Shown here: positions 28,979-38,030 of the stretch, piece by piece
Position numbering within the stretch: the stretch's first letter is position 1
Layout of the letters: every line of letters starts with the position of its first letter
DNA from: Anaerolinea sp.
Lineage (GTDB): Bacteria > Chloroflexota > Anaerolineae > Anaerolineales > Villigracilaceae
Direction of reading: 5' to 3'
Length of the DNA: 64,000 nt
Assembly (NCBI GenBank): GCA_020723805.1
Contig: DYID01000011.1
Location: forward strand, 1 to 64,000
The notes under the pieces: model-generated
What the model was told of the DNA's origin: nothing
The model's database searches: none
The model's input: only the letters and a program-made list of their open reading frames with translations
Position numbers and translations under genes: made by a program

Positions 28979-29736
28979 AGGGAAGCGGCGCGCACTTCCT
29001 GCGCCTCTTCTCCGTAGATTTCCTTGAACTTGGCGCGGTCAATCTCCTTTGCCGAGCCCTCGAAGACTTTCACGCCGTCCTTGAGCGCCACCACGCGCGT
29101 GGCGTAGCGATGAACGAGGTCCAAAAAGTGCAGCGAGCAGATGACGGTAATCCCCTCTTTGTTGAGACCTTCGAGATATTGCAGAATGGAATGCGAGAGA
29201 ACCGGGTCGAGGCTGGCAACCGGCTCGTCGGCGAGAATCAGTTTGGGGTCCTGCATGAGCGCGCGCGCAATCCCCACGCGCTGCTGCTGTCCGCCGGAGA
29301 GGGCGTCGGCGCGGCTGTAGGCTTTATCGGCAATGCCCACGCGGTCCAAAGCCTGCAACGCGCGCTGTTTGTCTTCCTGCGCCCAGATGCCCAGCAGACT
29401 CGTCCAGGGGTTGACGTAGCCCAGCCGCCCGGAGAGGACGTTGGTCATCACGCTGGAACGTTTGACCAGGTTGAATTGCTGAAAGACCATGCCGATTTTG
29501 CGGCGGATGCGGCGCAGTTCGGCGGGCGGAGCGGCGGTGATGTCCACATCGTCCCAGAAAATTTTGCCCTCGGTGGGTTCGATCAGACGATTGATGCAGC
29601 GCAGCAGGGTGGATTTGCCCGACCCCGAAAGCCCGATGACCACCAGAAACTCGCCGTCCTTCACATCGAAGGAAACGTTCTTGAGCGCCTGCGTGCCGTT
29701 GGGATAGGTTTTGGAGAGGTTTTGGATTTTCAGCAT
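28975..29736 (-). CDS. phnC: PhnC-type phosphonate/oxyanion ABC transporter ATPase
   Basis: MLKIQNLSKTYPNGTQALKNVSF, GLSGSGKSTLLRCINRLIEPTEG, LSGGQQQRVGIARALMQDPKLILADEP. Confidence 0.94.
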   Translation of the reverse strand: MLKIQNLSKTYPNGTQALKNVSFDVKDGEFLVVIGLSGSGKSTLLRCINRLIEPTEGKIFWDDVDITAAPPAELRRIRRKIGMVFQQFNLVKRSSVMTNVLSGRLGYVNPWTSLLGIWAQEDKQRALQALDRVGIADKAYSRADALSGGQQQRVGIARALMQDPKLILADEPVASLDPVLSHSILQYLEGLNKEGITVICSLHFLDLVHRYATRVVALKDGVKVFEGSAKEIDRAKFKEIYGEEAQEVRAASL

Positions 29737-29817
29737 GGAAAGCCCTCGTGACCCCCTCGGCTCTTCGAGCCACTCCCTCCATCCCGCCAAAGCGGGATGG
29801 AGGGAGACGGAGGGGGT

Positions 29818-29848
29818 AAAAAAGAGGGAGGACGTTTCGTCCTCCCTC
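29818..29848 (-). terminator. Intercistronic terminator/attenuator between phnD and phnC
   Basis: Minus strand GAGGGAGGACG-AAA-CGTCCTCCCTC-TTTTTT. Confidence 0.85.
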
Positions 29849-29864
29849 ACGTTTTGGGGATGGT

Positions 29865-30908
29865 TTACTTGAAGAGCGTGGTCGGGTCAATGCCGGAGGC
29901 TTCGAGGTAGAGGCGATACTCATCATAGAAGGTATCGTCCACAACCTTGAGACCTTCGATGCTGTAGCCGCCGCTCTTGAGCAGAGCGCGTCCTTCTTCG
30001 GTGCCAGCCAGGTCGAGCAGCGCCTGGGTCAGTTTCTCACGGATTTCCGCAGGAACGTTGGAGGCGAAGGAGACGTTATCGTTCGGGATGAACGGCTCGG
30101 AGACCCAGATGATGACGACTTTGTCGTTCACATCGGGGAAGTCGTTGACGACGTTCGAGCGGGCGTCAATGAAGGTCGCGCCGAAGTCGCAGATTTCGCC
30201 CTTGGGGCTGAGGTAAATGGATTTGATGACGGTGGGGTGACCCTGAACGAACGCACCGGTCTTGACCTTGATGTCGTTGGCTTTGAGCAGACCGAAGGGA
30301 AGCACGTAGCCGGAGGAAGAAAGCGGATCGGTCCAGCAGGGCTTCTTGTCGGCGAACTGCGCCAGGGCGGTGGCGGCGTCGGCGGTGGATTTGCCGGTCG
30401 CCGGATCATAGTAAGAGGTGAAACCCGCCGCAGCGTTGGCGACGAACTGGAAGCCGTAGTGGTCGGAGCCAAAGCGGATGGTGGCGAGCGCTACATCAGC
30501 GTAACCCTTGCCGTGCGCAACCACATACTGCGTGGGAGCCAGCCAGCCGATGTGAGCCTGTCCGGCGCCCATGGCTTCGATCATGGCGGCGTAGTTGGTC
30601 GGCACAACCGTCTTGATGGTGTAGCCGGTCATCTCGCTCAGTTTGGCGGCAATCGCTTCACCACCGGTCTGAAGTTCCTGGGTGGTGGCGGAAGGAGCCA
30701 GCGCCATGATGAGCGGATTGTCAGCAGTGCCGAGTTCGGGCGCGGGCGCTTCGGTGGGGGCGGCAGTGGGTTCCGGGGCTTTGGTTGGCTCCGGCGCCTG
30801 GGTGGGGGCGGCGGGTTCCTCAGTGGGCGTAGCGGCAGGACCGCAAGCGGCAAGCGCCAACGCGAGGACCGTCGTCACTGCAAAGAACAGGTAGAGTGAC
30901 TTCTTCAT
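29865..30908 (-). CDS. phnD: PhnD-type substrate-binding lipoprotein
   Basis: LALAACGP lipobox, Thr/Pro/Glu linker, NPLIMALAPSATTQELQTGGEAIAAKLSEMTGY, AHIGWLAPTQYV. Confidence 0.92.
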   Translation of the reverse strand: MKKSLYLFFAVTTVLALALAACGPAATPTEEPAAPTQAPEPTKAPEPTAAPTEAPAPELGTADNPLIMALAPSATTQELQTGGEAIAAKLSEMTGYTIKTVVPTNYAAMIEAMGAGQAHIGWLAPTQYVVAHGKGYADVALATIRFGSDHYGFQFVANAAAGFTSYYDPATGKSTADAATALAQFADKKPCWTDPLSSSGYVLPFGLLKANDIKVKTGAFVQGHPTVIKSIYLSPKGEICDFGATFIDARSNVVNDFPDVNDKVVIIWVSEPFIPNDNVSFASNVPAEIREKLTQALLDLAGTEEGRALLKSGGYSIEGLKVVDDTFYDEYRLYLEASGIDPTTLFK

Positions 30909-31013
30909 TTATTTCTTCTCCTTTTGGAAATGTTTGAACCGTGAGAGGTTCTCCGGCGCATGATAATACAACCGATTCACCGGAATGACAAGTGACATTC
31001 GTTTAACAGAACA

Positions 31014-32045
31014 TTATCGCCTGTTGAGAATCGCCGTGAGGTCCAGCCCGGCGCTCTTTATGAAGGCATGAAAATCGCCAAAGTCTCCGTCATTCACCGC
31101 CTGAATTTCGTCGAAGCCGTATGCCGTTTGAAACGCCGCGTAGCCCGCATCGGTTTGACGGATGGCGGGAATCAAATCGCGGAAGAGGTTCCGCATGGGC
31201 GGGGGCATCTTCGTCGAGAACGCCAGCACCTCGTAGGGAATAATTTCCTCGGATCGCCAGATCACCAGCACCTGCTCGACCAGATCCGGCATGGCATCTT
31301 CGAGGGAGGGGAATTTACGCGCATCAATGTATGTCGCGCCGAAATCGCAGATGCCGCCCACATACAGCGACCTCACCATCGCGGCATGGTCTCCGGCAAA
31401 GGCGGCGCTTCGCGTCTGAACCTGAGCCTGATTCAACATCCCCAGCGGAACGATATACCCCGCAAGCGACGTTTCCTCGCTCCAGCACGGCTTCTTATCC
31501 GCAAACTGCGCCAGCGCAACGGATAGTTCCGCTGTATTCTCTCCAATCTTGGCATTGAAATAGGATGTGAACCCGTCCCGCCGCGCCGCAAGGAATTGTG
31601 TGCCATAGGCGATTTTTTCGTCCCGCACTACCGCATACTGTGCGCGGACGAGGTCTTTTTGATAGGCAAGCGCATACGAAAGCGGGTCGAGCAAGGCAAT
31701 GTGCGCGTTCCCCTTTTCGAGCGCCTCTGCCAGCGCGGCATACGTTTCGGGAGCCGTGACCACCACTACATATCCCGTCCGTTCGGTCAACTGGGCGGCA
31801 ATTTCGCGCGCGGCGTTGACCTGCTCCGGAGTGGTCGCGGTGGAAGGAGGCAGGGCGAGAATGATGGGATTTTCCGCCAGCCCCAGTTCCGCCGCCGGCA
31901 CGAGAGGCGTCTCTTCCACAACGGGCATCGTCACAGGGGCGGGGACCGCTGTCGGCGTTGATTCCACAAGAGGCGGCAATGTGCAATTCCCCAGCACAAA
32001 GGCGGTCAGAAGAAAAAGCGTTGGAACTAGAAAAGGTCGTTTCAC
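31014..32045 (-). CDS. Second PhnD-type substrate-binding lipoprotein
   Basis: FVLGNCTLP lipobox; ENPIILALPPSTATTPEQVNAAREIAAQLTERTGY; ALAQFADKKPCW and GGICDFGATYIDAR shared with phnD1. Confidence 0.88.
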   Translation of the reverse strand: MKRPFLVPTLFLLTAFVLGNCTLPPLVESTPTAVPAPVTMPVVEETPLVPAAELGLAENPIILALPPSTATTPEQVNAAREIAAQLTERTGYVVVVTAPETYAALAEALEKGNAHIALLDPLSYALAYQKDLVRAQYAVVRDEKIAYGTQFLAARRDGFTSYFNAKIGENTAELSVALAQFADKKPCWSEETSLAGYIVPLGMLNQAQVQTRSAAFAGDHAAMVRSLYVGGICDFGATYIDARKFPSLEDAMPDLVEQVLVIWRSEEIIPYEVLAFSTKMPPPMRNLFRDLIPAIRQTDAGYAAFQTAYGFDEIQAVNDGDFGDFHAFIKSAGLDLTAILNRR

Positions 32046-32074
32046 GTTGAAGTAGCGGAGATTATAATACGCGC

Positions 32075-32746
32075 ATGAAAAATAACAGCCTGTTCTCGAT
32101 TTTGATTCTGATTGTGCTGGTGGCGGGCGTCTATTTCATCGTCCAGACCGTGCGCGAGGCATCACAAGCCGCGGCGGAGCCCTTCCAGCAGGTGAACGAG
32201 GCGAACCGCGCCCTGCAAACGCAGGTGGCGAACCTGCTCAATCCCACCCCCACCATCATCCCCGACCCGGTGACCTACATCAACGAAATCCGCGCGCTGG
32301 CGCGGCTGGAGACGATTCAATACAGCGTGGAAAAGGTCATTAGCGGGCAAACAGGCGGCGGGACGTTCGAAGCGTTGTTCGGGGATAAAATCCTGTTTGT
32401 GGGGCATGGCAAGGTCATCGCCGGCATAGACATGGACAAACTCCGCCCGGAACATCTGCGTTACGAGAATGGCGTGTTGACGGTCAACCTGCCGCCCGCC
32501 GAAATTTTCATCGCCACGCTCGATAACGAGAAATCCTACGTGTACGACCGCGAGACGGGCTTGCTCACCAAGCCCGATCCGAATCTCGAAACGCTCGTCC
32601 GCCAGAAGGCAGAGCAGGAAATTCTCAAAGCCGCGCTGGAGGACGGCATTCTCGAACAGGCACAGGTCAACGCGGAGGCGTACCTGCTCAAGTTCTTTGC
32701 CGCGCTCGGTTTTCCCAATACGATTTTTGTGAGCGATCAGGGATGA
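32075..32746 (+). CDS. DUF4230-family membrane-anchored protein
   Basis: IRALARLETIQYSVEKVISG...FVGHGKVIAGIDMDKLRPEHLRYENGVLTVNLPPAEIF. Confidence 0.85.
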   Translation: MKNNSLFSILILIVLVAGVYFIVQTVREASQAAAEPFQQVNEANRALQTQVANLLNPTPTIIPDPVTYINEIRALARLETIQYSVEKVISGQTGGGTFEALFGDKILFVGHGKVIAGIDMDKLRPEHLRYENGVLTVNLPPAEIFIATLDNEKSYVYDRETGLLTKPDPNLETLVRQKAEQEILKAALEDGILEQAQVNAEAYLLKFFAALGFPNTIFVSDQG

Positions 32747-32787
32747 CCCCCTCTGTCCCCCATCATGCCAGGCGTGATGGGGGGAGG

Positions 32788-33600
32788 TTATACGCGCTCC
32801 GTCCATGACGGATGAGCGTACTTCTCTTTGACCAAAGCCTCTGCTCTTCTGGATTCGGACTCGGACAATTCTCCCCGCTCGAACCTTAATCCCAACTGCG
32901 CTTCGAACGCCTCGACGAAAGCCTGGGCGGCGGTCTCCCAACTGACCCTCCGCCCCAAAGCAGATTCAACCGTCGTCGCCCGTTCCAACAGCCGTTTCGC
33001 CGCCTGTTCCCGCGCCGCTTCATCCCCGAACACCAGCGCCTGCGTGATGCGCGTCAGGTCGCCGGTCAGCGGGAGCGAGCCGTGCTGAAGCACACCCTCC
33101 TTGCGCCGCGCCTGCGCCGAGCCGATGAGTTTTTTGCCGTTGACGGTGATTTCGTAGGTGGAGGGGACTTCAAAGCAGACGGGGTTATGCGTTCCACCTT
33201 GATCCGCCTTGCCCTCTTTCACCTCAACCGGAATTTCCAAACTTTTCACTGCCCGCAGCAACGCTCCCGCAAGGCGGTTGTAACTTTCGAGGACGCTTCC
33301 CTCCACGCGCGGCTCGTTTGCCGGGGCAATGACGGAGTAAGTGAGTTCGTCGGTGTGCAGAATGGCGCGTCCGCCGGTGGGGCGGCGGACAACCTCCCAG
33401 CCGCGGGCTGTAAGGCGTGCCGTGTCCACGTCCGCGAAGGGTTGGGCGTGACCGAGCGAGAGACAGGGCGGGGTCCACGCATAGAGGCGCAGGGTCGGGA
33501 GCGCTTTGCCGCGCCCGATGTGTTCGAGGATGGATTCATCCACCGCCATGTTCCACGCGCCGCGCGCCGCAGGGGTGATGAGGAGCCGCCAGAGGGTCAT
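32788..33600 (-). CDS. Lipoate-protein ligase A / LipM-like family
   Basis: WNMAVDESIL, VVRRPTGGRAILHTDELTYSVI, CFEVPSTYEITVNGKKLIGSAQARRKEGVLQHGSLPL. Confidence 0.93.
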   Translation of the reverse strand: MTLWRLLITPAARGAWNMAVDESILEHIGRGKALPTLRLYAWTPPCLSLGHAQPFADVDTARLTARGWEVVRRPTGGRAILHTDELTYSVIAPANEPRVEGSVLESYNRLAGALLRAVKSLEIPVEVKEGKADQGGTHNPVCFEVPSTYEITVNGKKLIGSAQARRKEGVLQHGSLPLTGDLTRITQALVFGDEAAREQAAKRLLERATTVESALGRRVSWETAAQAFVEAFEAQLGLRFERGELSESESRRAEALVKEKYAHPSWTERV

Positions 33601-33606
33601 ATGGGG

Positions 33607-35508
33607 TCATTCCGTTTTATTCAGGATTGTTTGCCATGCTTTCTCCAGCCCCACAAGACAACCATATTGAAAGATAACATCGTCTTCAAGCGGCATTCCA
33701 TTTTCAAATAAAGTGCCGAAGGGATATTCCGGCCGGACAGAATAGGCTAGTAAAGGTCCCGCACCCTTTGGGGATGTTCCCTTGATGGTCAGGGTGAAGC
33801 GCCTCCCTTGTGATTCCCAATCAGGCGGGAAGCGAATTGAATACCAATTGTCTACGGGGAGTTCAGTGCTTCGGACGGTTGTTTGGATAAGGGTAGAACC
33901 AGATTCGACATCTACAAGGGTGAGTTCAAGCGCACCTTGCAAATCGTTTCCCGGATCATTGACACGTATCCGCACATCAGTCAGCCCGCTGCAAACCGGC
34001 ACAAATTCCTGGATCAAGCTCAGGTCTGAAGATATGGGAGGAGACGAACGAAGCAACGGAGAAAAATTTTTGTAAAAAGGCTGGTAACAAATTCCCAACT
34101 TATAGTACGATGCACCGCAATCAACATGATAAGTGAGGATAAGACCACCGCTATAGACAAGAACTGCCACCAGTGAAAATAACCCTATGGCAAATTTGCC
34201 GGGCTGGAAGCCGCTCAGAAAGGGAAGCCCATGGATGGAAAGAAGGAGAAGTGGCATGATCGGGATAAAATAGCGTCCCTGTACCCCGTACACGAAAGTT
34301 TCAGCTACGGCGGTAAAAGTCAGGTAGAGGGAAAGCAGAGTGAAGAAATAACAAAGCAAAAAGACAAGGAACAGGCTCACCCTCGTTCTGCGAGAGGGTT
34401 GGGGGTCGTCCCGCCGCCACAAAGCCAGAACGATTGTAACGACAAAAAACACGTATGTCAGGCTTGGGACGCTGCCATAATCGTAACCATAGACGCCCAT
34501 CCACTGGGTCAAATAAACAGGACCCAGCGTGAAGATGTCTCGGAAAATGACCCCAGCAAATGCAATCGGATGAGAGATGATGTATTGCACCTGCTCTGTG
34601 GCATTGACATTGCCAGATGCTTCAAGCCCCGGATTGGGGCTGATTCTGTTCCAACCGACTACTTCCACTCCGAACAGAATGATCGCCCCAAAGATTAACA
34701 ACGAATACATAACTTTACTGAAAAACCGGGAAGGTGGAATGAGCAGAAAAGGCAACACTGCCAAAGGATAAATGTTTGGTTTGGCAATGAACAACAGCGC
34801 AAACAGGATGAGGAGCCATCCAGCATCCTTCACCTTGATATTGGTTTGGGCAGCGAGACGGAGTGTTCCGGCAATGAACAGAAAGCCAATTCCGTTGGTG
34901 ATTGTATCGGCACTGATTGTAGATGCCTGGTAGACTGCCATTGGTGCCACTATTAGTACCGCTAACAACCACTTCCCAAATGGTATTAATCGCACTGCAA
35001 GCCATGTCAAAAAGAGATAGCTCAGCAGACCGGCAAAACGTGTCAGATAGTAGGCTGGCAAAGCTGGCAAATCAAATCGCCCGATGCCATACCGCAGGGC
35101 AAGCGCTTGAGGCAGCAACAATGGAGGGGCATAGCGCGAGCGGGGATTGATCGAGCCATAGTAATAATCCCAGTCATAGAGTTTCAAATTGCCGTATTTT
35201 TCCCAATAGTCAAAGCCTACTGATCCAACCAGTGGTTGTCTCCTGTACGATAACTCGATATAGATATTTGGAAATTTGGATTGGCGCCAAGGTTGTTCTT
35301 CCGGCACCATCTTAAGGTTGGACATCTGCCAGACGCGGTAGAAGTGTTGTTCTTCATCATAACCTGCCCCGAGAGGGGTCATCACAATCATCAGGCTTCC
35401 AAAGAATAAAAGGGAAGCCAATACAAAGATTTCGGCTCCCGACAGGTCAGACCTGTTCAATGCTTTCGTTGACTGAAAAACTTTTTGTAAAACCTTTGTC
35501 ATTGTCAA
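33607..35508 (-). CDS. DUF2142-like polytopic membrane protein
   Basis: GYDEEQHFYRVWQMSN, SRYAPPLLLPQ, multiple TM helices. Confidence 0.75.
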   Translation of the reverse strand: MTMTKVLQKVFQSTKALNRSDLSGAEIFVLASLLFFGSLMIVMTPLGAGYDEEQHFYRVWQMSNLKMVPEEQPWRQSKFPNIYIELSYRRQPLVGSVGFDYWEKYGNLKLYDWDYYYGSINPRSRYAPPLLLPQALALRYGIGRFDLPALPAYYLTRFAGLLSYLFLTWLAVRLIPFGKWLLAVLIVAPMAVYQASTISADTITNGIGFLFIAGTLRLAAQTNIKVKDAGWLLILFALLFIAKPNIYPLAVLPFLLIPPSRFFSKVMYSLLIFGAIILFGVEVVGWNRISPNPGLEASGNVNATEQVQYIISHPIAFAGVIFRDIFTLGPVYLTQWMGVYGYDYGSVPSLTYVFFVVTIVLALWRRDDPQPSRRTRVSLFLVFLLCYFFTLLSLYLTFTAVAETFVYGVQGRYFIPIMPLLLLSIHGLPFLSGFQPGKFAIGLFSLVAVLVYSGGLILTYHVDCGASYYKLGICYQPFYKNFSPLLRSSPPISSDLSLIQEFVPVCSGLTDVRIRVNDPGNDLQGALELTLVDVESGSTLIQTTVRSTELPVDNWYSIRFPPDWESQGRRFTLTIKGTSPKGAGPLLAYSVRPEYPFGTLFENGMPLEDDVIFQYGCLVGLEKAWQTILNKTE

Positions 35509-35526
35509 TAGAGATTTCCAATTTTC

Positions 35527-36438
35527 TTAAACTTGCAAGCCTTCCAACTCCTGAAGCGCCTGTTCTTCGAGTTCCGCTGAGAGCGGTTCCAGCGGTGGTT
35601 TGACCGACCAGCGCGGAAGTCCGTGCAGGCGGTGGAGCAATGCCTTGAGCGTGGGCGGGAAGGGAGGATATTTTTCGAGGAGGTGCCGTTGTGCAGTGAC
35701 GCGCTCCTGCGCTGCGGAGGGGTCTGCGCCGGCGTTCATCAAATCCCACACCTGGCGCAAGTCGGGAGAGATGAGATTGGCGGGGGCGGTGATGCAGCCG
35801 GCGGCTTTGTGTTCCATTGCCAGTTGCAGGTAGGAGTCGGTGCCGGTGAGGACGACCAGATCGGAGCCGAATTTTTCACCGAGCGCCCGGGCAAGATTGG
35901 CATCGTGGGAGGAGTCTTTGATGCCGGCAAATTGCACGGGGAAGGCGTCTTTCAGACGCGCCAGCAGTTCAAGGGAGAAGCCGATTCCCGCCACGCCGGG
36001 GAAGTGGTAGCCGAGCAGGTAACGGTCGCGCGGGACGGCTTTATTGATGAGCTCGCTAAACCAGCGGAACAAGCCATCGTCGGTCGCTTTGCGGAAGTAG
36101 TAGGGCGGCAGGACGACGACGGCGTCGTAGCCGAGTTCGAAGGCGAGTTTGGTCAGTTCGATGGTTTCGGTAAGGCTGGGGGTGCCGGTGCCTGCCAGCA
36201 GGCGGAAGCCCGGCGCGAGGTTGCGGTAGGCGCGCACGGCGCGCAGCAGGGATTCGCGCTCAGAGGGAGAAAACGAGGGACCTTCGCCGGTCGTGCCGAA
36301 GAAGAGCGCGCCGTGACAGCCCCGGGCGGCGAGAAATTTCAGGAGGGCAGGCACAGAGTCCAGGTCCAGGTTGGAAGCGTGGTCGAGCGGGGTCACCGCT
36401 GCGGCGTATACGCCGGCGAGGGGATGGGATGATGTCAT
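35527..36438 (-). CDS. DapA/dihydrodipicolinate synthase-family aldolase
   Basis: GALFFGTTGEGPSFSPSERESLLRAV, YDAVVVLPPYYF, YHFPGVAGIGFS, FAGIKDSSHD. Confidence 0.92.
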   Translation of the reverse strand: MTSSHPLAGVYAAAVTPLDHASNLDLDSVPALLKFLAARGCHGALFFGTTGEGPSFSPSERESLLRAVRAYRNLAPGFRLLAGTGTPSLTETIELTKLAFELGYDAVVVLPPYYFRKATDDGLFRWFSELINKAVPRDRYLLGYHFPGVAGIGFSLELLARLKDAFPVQFAGIKDSSHDANLARALGEKFGSDLVVLTGTDSYLQLAMEHKAAGCITAPANLISPDLRQVWDLMNAGADPSAAQERVTAQRHLLEKYPPFPPTLKALLHRLHGLPRWSVKPPLEPLSAELEEQALQELEGLQV

Positions 36439-37346
36439 TTTTTCCTCTTTTTATCCTTGGTATCCTCTTTCGGTTTTCTTTTACGGACGGTTTTTCTCGC
36501 CTGGTCTCCAACGAAGATGAGCGCCGCCTCTTCGGGCGGTTGGAGGGGAATCCCCTCTTCTTCAGCGAGGTAATGCTGGTGGTCGAGCACCCAAAGGTAG
36601 AGGTCGCCTTCGGTTTTGCCGGGGAATTCCTTGAGAATGCCGGTTTCGCGAATGACGTTGACGACAGGCAGATAGACCGTCTCGTACCAATGTTTGACCG
36701 CTTCTTCTTCCGAGATGTCGCGTTTCAAATCCAGCCCCATGAAGTAGCGGTGGACGGCGATGTGTTCGAGCATGCGGTCGAAGCCGTCGGGGATGGTGAG
36801 TTTGATGTTGGCTTCGGGGATGAGGCGGTCGAGGGAGGTGCGCTCGAGGAAGTGGACTTTGTCTTCGAGGATTTCGAGGTCTTCGGGTTTGATGTCGGGC
36901 GTGATGTTGACGCGGGTGGCGCATTCGCGCACTTCGGCTTCGATGAACTCCTGACCCTTTTCGCGCGCCACCGAGACGCGGTGATGCCCGTCCACGACGA
37001 AATAGACCTCGCCCACTTTGTAGAGGACGACGGGCGGGAGGCTGATGTCCTGATAGAAGGCGCGGTTGACGCTCTGCCAGCGGTCGGCGAGTTTCTCGGA
37101 GGCGGGGAGGAAGATGCGGTCGAATTCGTGGTAGCGGTTCAGACTCCCCGCAATCTGATCCACGCGAACGGTCTGCAATCCCCGATAGATGGGACCGCCG
37201 ATGTGCAGTTTCTCCTTGATGTCGTCGTAGGAGAGCAGAGTGGTACGCTGACCGGAGAGCGAATCCCAAACGCGGTGCAGGAACGCCTTGAAGCGGGCGC
37301 GTTGGAAGTCGGCGCGGGCTTGTTCGGAAAAGGGTTGGTCGGTCAT
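36435..37346 (-). CDS. ParB-like nuclease-fold/DUF4032-like protein
   Basis: VRVDQIAGSLNRYHEFDRIFLP...LPPVVLYKVGEVYFVVDGHHRVSVAREKG. Confidence 0.7.
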   Translation of the reverse strand: MTDQPFSEQARADFQRARFKAFLHRVWDSLSGQRTTLLSYDDIKEKLHIGGPIYRGLQTVRVDQIAGSLNRYHEFDRIFLPASEKLADRWQSVNRAFYQDISLPPVVLYKVGEVYFVVDGHHRVSVAREKGQEFIEAEVRECATRVNITPDIKPEDLEILEDKVHFLERTSLDRLIPEANIKLTIPDGFDRMLEHIAVHRYFMGLDLKRDISEEEAVKHWYETVYLPVVNVIRETGILKEFPGKTEGDLYLWVLDHQHYLAEEEGIPLQPPEEAALIFVGDQARKTVRKRKPKEDTKDKKRKK

Positions 37347-37348
37347 GG

Positions 37349-37975
37349 CTAATGGTAAACGTCCAGAACTTTGTAGGGGTGGACGTTGATGATTTTGGTT
37401 CCTTTGTAGAACGATTCGGACTCGGCGAGGTTGCGGCGGTAGAAGTGGGTATGTCCGTGCAGATGATAACGCGGTTTGGCGACACGGATGAGCCAGTTGA
37501 TGGCTTTCAGTCCCTGATGGGCGCGGCTGTCGTCATCGTGGATGCCGAAGGGGGGCGAGTGGGTGATGAGGATGTCGAGGGCGCGCCCGTAGTGAAGACG
37601 GTTGAGGAGCAGGGCAGGCAACATGCTGAAGGCGCGCAAGTAGGCGTCGGTTTGGGTGTACTGATTCGTTCCATTGGGACGGTATTGGATACAGCCGCCC
37701 AAGCCGCCGATGAGGAAGGTTTTGTGGCGAATCACTTTTCGGTCCAGGTTGGTGCCGCCTTCGACGAAGGATTTGTTGTCCTGTGGGGAGTAATTAGGGT
37801 CGTGATTGCCAGGCACATAGAACAGCGGGACGTTCAGCAGGGTGATGAGGTTTTCGAGGTAGGGATAGGGCAGGTCGCCGCATCCGACGAGCAGTTCGAC
37901 GCTGCTGAAGTGACCGTCACGGGCAAGGCTATAGAGGCGTTCGACAACTTCGTCGCTGACTGCAAGAATCTTCAC
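37349..37975 (-). CDS. Calcineurin-like metallophosphoesterase (GTG start)
   Basis: VKILAVSDEVVE, VGCGDLPYPYLE, VPGNHDPNYS, ILITHSPPFGIHDD, HLHGHTHFYRR. Confidence 0.92.
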   Translation of the reverse strand: MKILAVSDEVVERLYSLARDGHFSSVELLVGCGDLPYPYLENLITLLNVPLFYVPGNHDPNYSPQDNKSFVEGGTNLDRKVIRHKTFLIGGLGGCIQYRPNGTNQYTQTDAYLRAFSMLPALLLNRLHYGRALDILITHSPPFGIHDDDSRAHQGLKAINWLIRVAKPRYHLHGHTHFYRRNLAESESFYKGTKIINVHPYKVLDVYH

Positions 37976-38030
37976 GGTGAGGGTATTTTGCCGTAGAAGA
38001 GGCTTCCTTGCAAGGTTGACAGGGCGGCAG

